From the NCBI GenBank assembly GCA_026874595.1, contig CM049307.1:42478362-42542361 (forward strand): a stretch of 64,000 nucleotides of DNA. Direction: 5' to 3'. The stretch is from Sipunculus nudus. Lineage: Eukaryota > Annelida > Sipuncula > Golfingiida > Sipunculidae. Below the pieces are notes generated by a model. That model made no database searches and was not told the origin of the DNA. It was given only the letters and a program-made list of their open reading frames with translations. The position numbers were made by a program, and so were the translations under genes. Of this stretch, positions 53,601 to 59,600 are shown one piece after another (position 1 is the first letter of the stretch; each line of letters begins with the position of its first letter).

Positions 53601-56600
53601 GAAGCCAGGACAGCAGACGAAACAGTAAGTACCCAGAACAAAGGGTAGAGCGTAGCCCAGTGGATCAGGCGTTGGACTTCAGAGCTGAAGGTCCCTTGTT
53701 TCTAACCCCACCGGTGCCTCAAAGGCATAATGTGGAAATCTCGTTAGAACCTCACAGATTCACTCTAATGTCCTAATGACAAGCTATGACTTCTGGATTA
53801 TTCCTAACCCCGTGCATATAAAACCTGAAATCCATATGTTAATTATAACATCATTCTTACTGTATGGATACCTTTATTTTCATTCAGTAGGGAGTGCAAC
53901 CAATATGCCATGGACCTGTCCTTTTAGAAATACCTTGAACAAGCTCAACAAAGATTGAAACCATAAAAGCAGAATATAGGACCACAGGGATTAGAACAAG
54001 CTAAACAGTATTATAAACATGTTATAAACATGTAGATATAACAAAATGAACAACCTATATGTGGTGGATTTGGTGTTTTCTAGGATATTTTATAAAAGGT
54101 TTGAGGGATTACCTTTAGTTGATAGACATCAGATATAGGAATAGACCACTTTAACTTTATGATCTTGATGTTTTATTATCAGGGTTGTCAAAGAAAAGAG
54201 GGAGGAGACTCGTACAACAACAGTTCGTGCGGATGAGCCATACGATGCTCGGGAGATTTACAAGAAGGTACAACGTGGAGAGGACATCCCATTCAAGGGA
54301 TTTGGTATCCCATTCCCAGAGAAAAAAGGTACGATCAGGAAATTTACCACTTTATCTACTTGTATCTGTGTCAGTATATTTTTCCGTCAGTAGCTTCATT
54401 AGGCTTGATCGATTCCTTAAAATTAAATGTAATTTGATGTAAAAATCTAGAAATTAGGAGAAAATATTAATTTAAACAATTATATTTTCAGTGGTAATTT
54501 TTATCCAGATGCAACTATTTATTTCAATGTCCCGTTATGAAATTTGTTATGAGGTACTTTAAAAATTGCTCGGTATGCACAGTAATACAGTAAATGAACT
54601 ATGAGTGCTTATAAGCACCACCACTTTAAGCACCATCTAGTGGAGGTGCATGGCATTATCCAGTTAATGGTATTGCTATAATAATATCACTATTTGTAGT
54701 GTGATGAGTTTTGAGTCTGCATCTGAAATACATATTTCTTTTAATCATAATCAGTGCCAATGTCTAGCTTATTAATTGCCATCATATATTAAAAATTTTT
54801 TCTTAGATTGAGCACTAGATGGTGCTGCATATCGTTTAAGGAACGGTAAACCATAAATATGCAGCACCAATACAGAACCCAGTTAAGGTATATCTCACTC
54901 CAACCATGCTCTGTCCAGCAGGATATCACTAATAAATATATATCTGCCTAAAAACAGATTTTGCTTAAGTAATTAATATAAGGGTATAAATCAGCAAATG
55001 GGGTATATAGTACAGTGAATCTGCCAAACATGTACAGATCACCACAGTTATACGTCAGTCACTGTAGATCACTTGTGCTCTGGGTATTTCCTGATAGTCA
55101 TGTTGGTAACATTCAGTTCTTTAGGTGTGTACAGTGTTGAATGCTCTGTGTTCTGTGCTGCAAGCATGCAGGTATTGTTGTGAAGACAGAATAAAAGTCA
55201 TCATATAAAAAAAATATTCAGGCTAATTAATCAGTGTCAGGGTGAGCAAATCTGAACCCATGTTAAGATAAAATACTTTTTATGAACCCCCAGCTGCAAA
55301 GTTATATTCATGAATTGCCTGTGTAAGTGGTTTTGCTTCTTTATGGCTGTATCAATTAAATAAGTTAATTAAATTGGATAGGTTCAAGTCAATGTGGTAA
55401 GAATTAAAATGTATGTAACCTGATGTATTGTAACCTGAAGTATCTGAAAGCACATCAGTTTTAACAAGTAAGATTAAGTCAGAAATAAGATTACAAAGAT
55501 GTATTTATTCTGTCTTGGAACCTACATGTGGAAAGCAGTTTGATGTCATGAAATGTGAAGTACCAGGAATATATGGGAAAAAAAAATGTGCCACTTTTCA
55601 AAGTTTACTATTATGCACAAGTATATTGTAGCCAATATATTTTGTTTTTATGTATTTTCTGTTATTCCTTGCTTTAGTATTATATATATTTTATTTGCTA
55701 CAATATTGTTGCTAGTATATAGTAATGGCTCCCTCCTGTTAACATTTACATAACATCTACAATATTTATAATATGATCATGTCCAACCTGGAGCAGTCAC
55801 AATTAAAAACTTGAAAATGTGTCTGGAGAATTTGAAGGTAAGGCCCAAAGAATATTTAATTGTATATCATTTTCGATTGTATTTTAGAATTTTATTGATT
55901 TTCTCCTACAGAAACTTGTGCTTTAAAGAACTTGTAATAATGTGTTGTCATGACTGATTGGTATAGCAGTCAAAGTACCTAGCTCTTCCAAATCTTCAGT
56001 AGATATGGTGGCTTTGGGGTAGAACCTCATTTGCATATTTCAGTATTTGCATCCATGAATATTCACTGTCCTGCACCATCCTGTACAAGACATTGCTTAC
56101 CCTGTGTTGGCCTGTTTAGTTTGTGGCTCTTCTTGTTGTTTTGAGCACTTTCTTTACCTGGCTGTTTGGCAGATTTTATAACAAATTCTTCAGTAATTAA
56201 ATACAATAAAACTCCAAATTTAAGAGTTATTTTTGTCATTGGATGTTTGTTTTAATGGATTTGATCAGATAATTTGTGTAACAGTAAGTTTGCTTATATA
56301 CTATTCTACTGTTGTTAAATCAAAGCATTTATTTGTTTTCAGAATCTGGGCTGATCTATCTTTTTGTAGTTACAGTGCTGGGTCCCTATCCCACAATCCT
56401 TAATAGGCATATCAATCACATTCTATTATACCTTCTGTGGTTTACCCAAGCCCCATGACGCCTGAGAGCTTTTGCAAGTTCATGCAATTCAAGTAGTCCA
56501 GAAGCTGCCCCCTTCTTCTGAATTACACCTATCACACTTCCGTGTTTGCCTGAGTGAATTCCACAGAGCTTTTGTTACTTGTATTTATTACTTCTGCTAG

Positions 56601-59600
56601 TCTTTTTTTTTACCATCAAAGTATGCTGGCGGGCAATAAATTACTTAGGGCTCCCGTGAGAGTTTTCCCAGAGTCTTCTCTTTTGTCAATGTCTTCTGCA
56701 GGCTTCAAGCCACAATCTGTCATCAGAACAGAAATAGATATTGAACCTTCTGTAAATAAAGTGGCTTTACTCTCAAACAGTGGCCTCATGAAAAATAAAC
56801 AGGCTGCAAGTGTTGGCAATGGTGCAGAGATCAGTCGTGTAACTAAAATGGATAATCATGGGAAATATGCAAATGAGGTGGACAAGTCTGAAAGTTTGAA
56901 CAGAAGTAATACCAGTAATGCACAAAAAAAAGAGTTCCAGTTTTCCCATAGGGAAAAACCAGTTGCAGCTGTATCTAGTAAAATAAGTCAGTTTGAACCA
57001 CAAAAAAGTCAGTTTGAACCAAAAAAGTCTGTGAGTACTCGGACAAGCAGACACCTGACTACAGAAGAAAAAGACAAGGCCAACAAAAGTGAACTGGTGA
57101 AAACCAAGTCAACATTTAAATATGGAAAGACTTTAGAAGAGGAAATGAAGCGTCCTGAAGTTTTGGAGTTGGTAAAAAAATATGATCCAGGCACCCCGTT
57201 TCATGAGGATGTGGACAGTAGTGGGTCTGTTTGTATGGTTGATGAGCCTGATCATGTCAGGAGTGAGTACAGGAAGAAGGTCGAAGGTCACTACAAAAGG
57301 CTGCTCCATGAGAGAGCTTCACCTGATTCTGAATATCTGTCTTTGTCTCTATCGGAGTCATTTGATGATCGGTGTGAAACGCCACAAGATAACTCTGCTT
57401 ATCGAATTGGTATTAATGAGTCTCATTGGCTAGAGATTGATCATGAGAGGCAGCTTTCATCTGAGCGGGAAAATGGACTGTCTCCTCGTTCAAGTATTGT
57501 TCAAGAAAAGTCAGAACCTAAACCTTTAACAAGTTGTCTTGCAAAGGAAAAATCCCCTTCCCATAAAAAGAATAAAAAGGTGCGAGTGCGTCGCCATGAC
57601 TCTTTAGTGCGGTCAGAGTCAACACCAGTACTCTCAGAGAACAGGAGTGAATTAACAAAGGAATCAGAAGAAAACATGGCAAATGCTAAACAGAAACTAT
57701 TTTTGACATCAGGAACCACTTGGCACAGTGCTGATAATGTGTATGATGACTTTTATGAGCAAACACTAAAAATACCTACAGAGGAAGACAAATCATTTTA
57801 TCAGAGTGAAGAAGATTTTTATAAGACCTTGCCCAGGTCTGCTTCCCAGAAAGCTAAGGCAAAAATTAATAAAAGTGATAATAAGGATAGTGAATACAAA
57901 AGAAAAATTTACAAGGAAGGACAAAATAAGGCAGAAGAATTATTTTATAAGGATTCTGATTGTATTCATGAAACTAAGGAGCAAGAAGGGAAGCCAGATC
58001 TGAACAGCCGTTCATACAGACTGGAATCACAGTCATACCAGTCATATACTGCAGGCATCTTAAACTCATCCAGGAAGTCAAATAGATTTATAAAACTCCA
58101 ACAGAATTTCAAGAAATTGGACAAAATTTCCTGTCTTGAAAAGGAAAATGTATTTAGTGATATTGGTGGAAACCAACTAGTAAAATCTGTCTCTTTGAAG
58201 GAGATGAGAGACTTGGATTCTGATTATCAGAGGCGTCTGTCTAATTATTGGGAAATAAAAGAGCTTTATGCTGATTTAGAAGAAGCTCAAGATCTTGGTG
58301 AGTTTTATCATGAGAATAAACAAATTGATGGTTTAGCATGGAGGCCTGAAAAAGACCGTGGTCTGCAACGGAGGGATCATTCTGTAAACAGTTTGCAAGG
58401 CCTGTTTGAGAAAAGTGAACCTTGGTCATCTGGTGAAACAAATCGGCTTAAAAGGAGGAAACAAAAGTTGGAAATAAAACGAGAACTACATTTCAGGAAG
58501 TTGTATGAGAAGTACAAGAATTTAGATGAGGCAGCATTACAACAGAAGGTGGTGGAAGACTTCTGGGAGAACAAATTCAGGAGTCGCTGTGGTTCTGATG
58601 CATCATCAGTATACAGCTGGTCAAGCAGAGCTTCGAGTACTGTATCGTATATTCAGATAATGGAAAATGCTTCTAAATTGTCAAAAGAAAGAGCTCTGTA
58701 TGGATATAACATTCCAGAAGATCCTGAAAGGTATGAAATGATGGTTGATAGATTAAAAAACAGACTTCGCACAAGATCAGAAGGTGATCTACCTCTGCAC
58801 GTTCGGTCAGAGTCGGCACCTCAGCCACCTATTAACGTAAGTCCAAGGTCTTCTCCTGCCTCATTAAAAAGGTCTGATTCTTTCCGGCAATCCCATTTTG
58901 GTGAACTTTCAAGCCCTGTAAGAAAACAGCAAAGTAAACCTCCAGTCAATATTGTGGCTCCAACAAGAAAAGAAGACCCACCATGGCGCAGTAAGAAAAG
59001 TACAGTTTATAGAAATTTGGATTCACCTGGGACAGAAGACTATTGGACCTCCTTTGACGACAATCTTATAGGAGACACAGATGCTTTGTCAGCTAGCCAG
59101 ACTGAGACAAGACCTGAGATTCAGCATATGCAGCATGACAGCTTAGATTCAATCATGAGAGGAAACATGAGTGCTTCTAGCTCTATATCACAGCTTGCTC
59201 ATTATTATAATGAGGATCCTTCACTGGAGAGCACAGGTCCTGACCAAGACTCCATGGCCCAGCAGAGTTCCTCAGATGTCCCCGAGTATGAGAGTGACTC
59301 CAGCTGTGAGAAAATGTGTGGCAAAAAGAAGAAGGACAGAGAAGCAAGAGTGTATAAACCATCTGTTAAAGTTGCAGACAGGTTTCAAAACGAGAGAGTT
59401 TTCAGTTTTAGTCCAGGGCTGTCAAGCACAGCTGGTGGTAGAAAATTAATGTCCAGGCAAGATAGCACTGATTCACATTGTTCTGTGGTGACTTTCCCAA
59501 GTAGGAGACTGCCAAGGCATGAGAATGCTCAGAGCCAAAAACCTGGTAATTTGGTATCACAGATGGTGAACAGATTTAATCAGAGTTCTCTTGGAAATGA

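Noticed and set aside
53648-53720. Functional tRNA gene
   Set aside because: The A box and an anticodon-like arm are present, but the acceptor stem and T arm do not pair.
56554-56701. N-terminal signal anchor on a 1,892-codon frame
   Set aside because: It begins with GTG, lies in a polypyrimidine tract, and the exon acceptor at 56702 is phase-perfect with the upstream exon.
59300-59345. C2H2 zinc finger in the giant exon, as in vertebrate nArgBP2
   Set aside because: The few Cys and His residues (for example SSCEKMCGKKKK) lack the spacing of a C2H2 finger.
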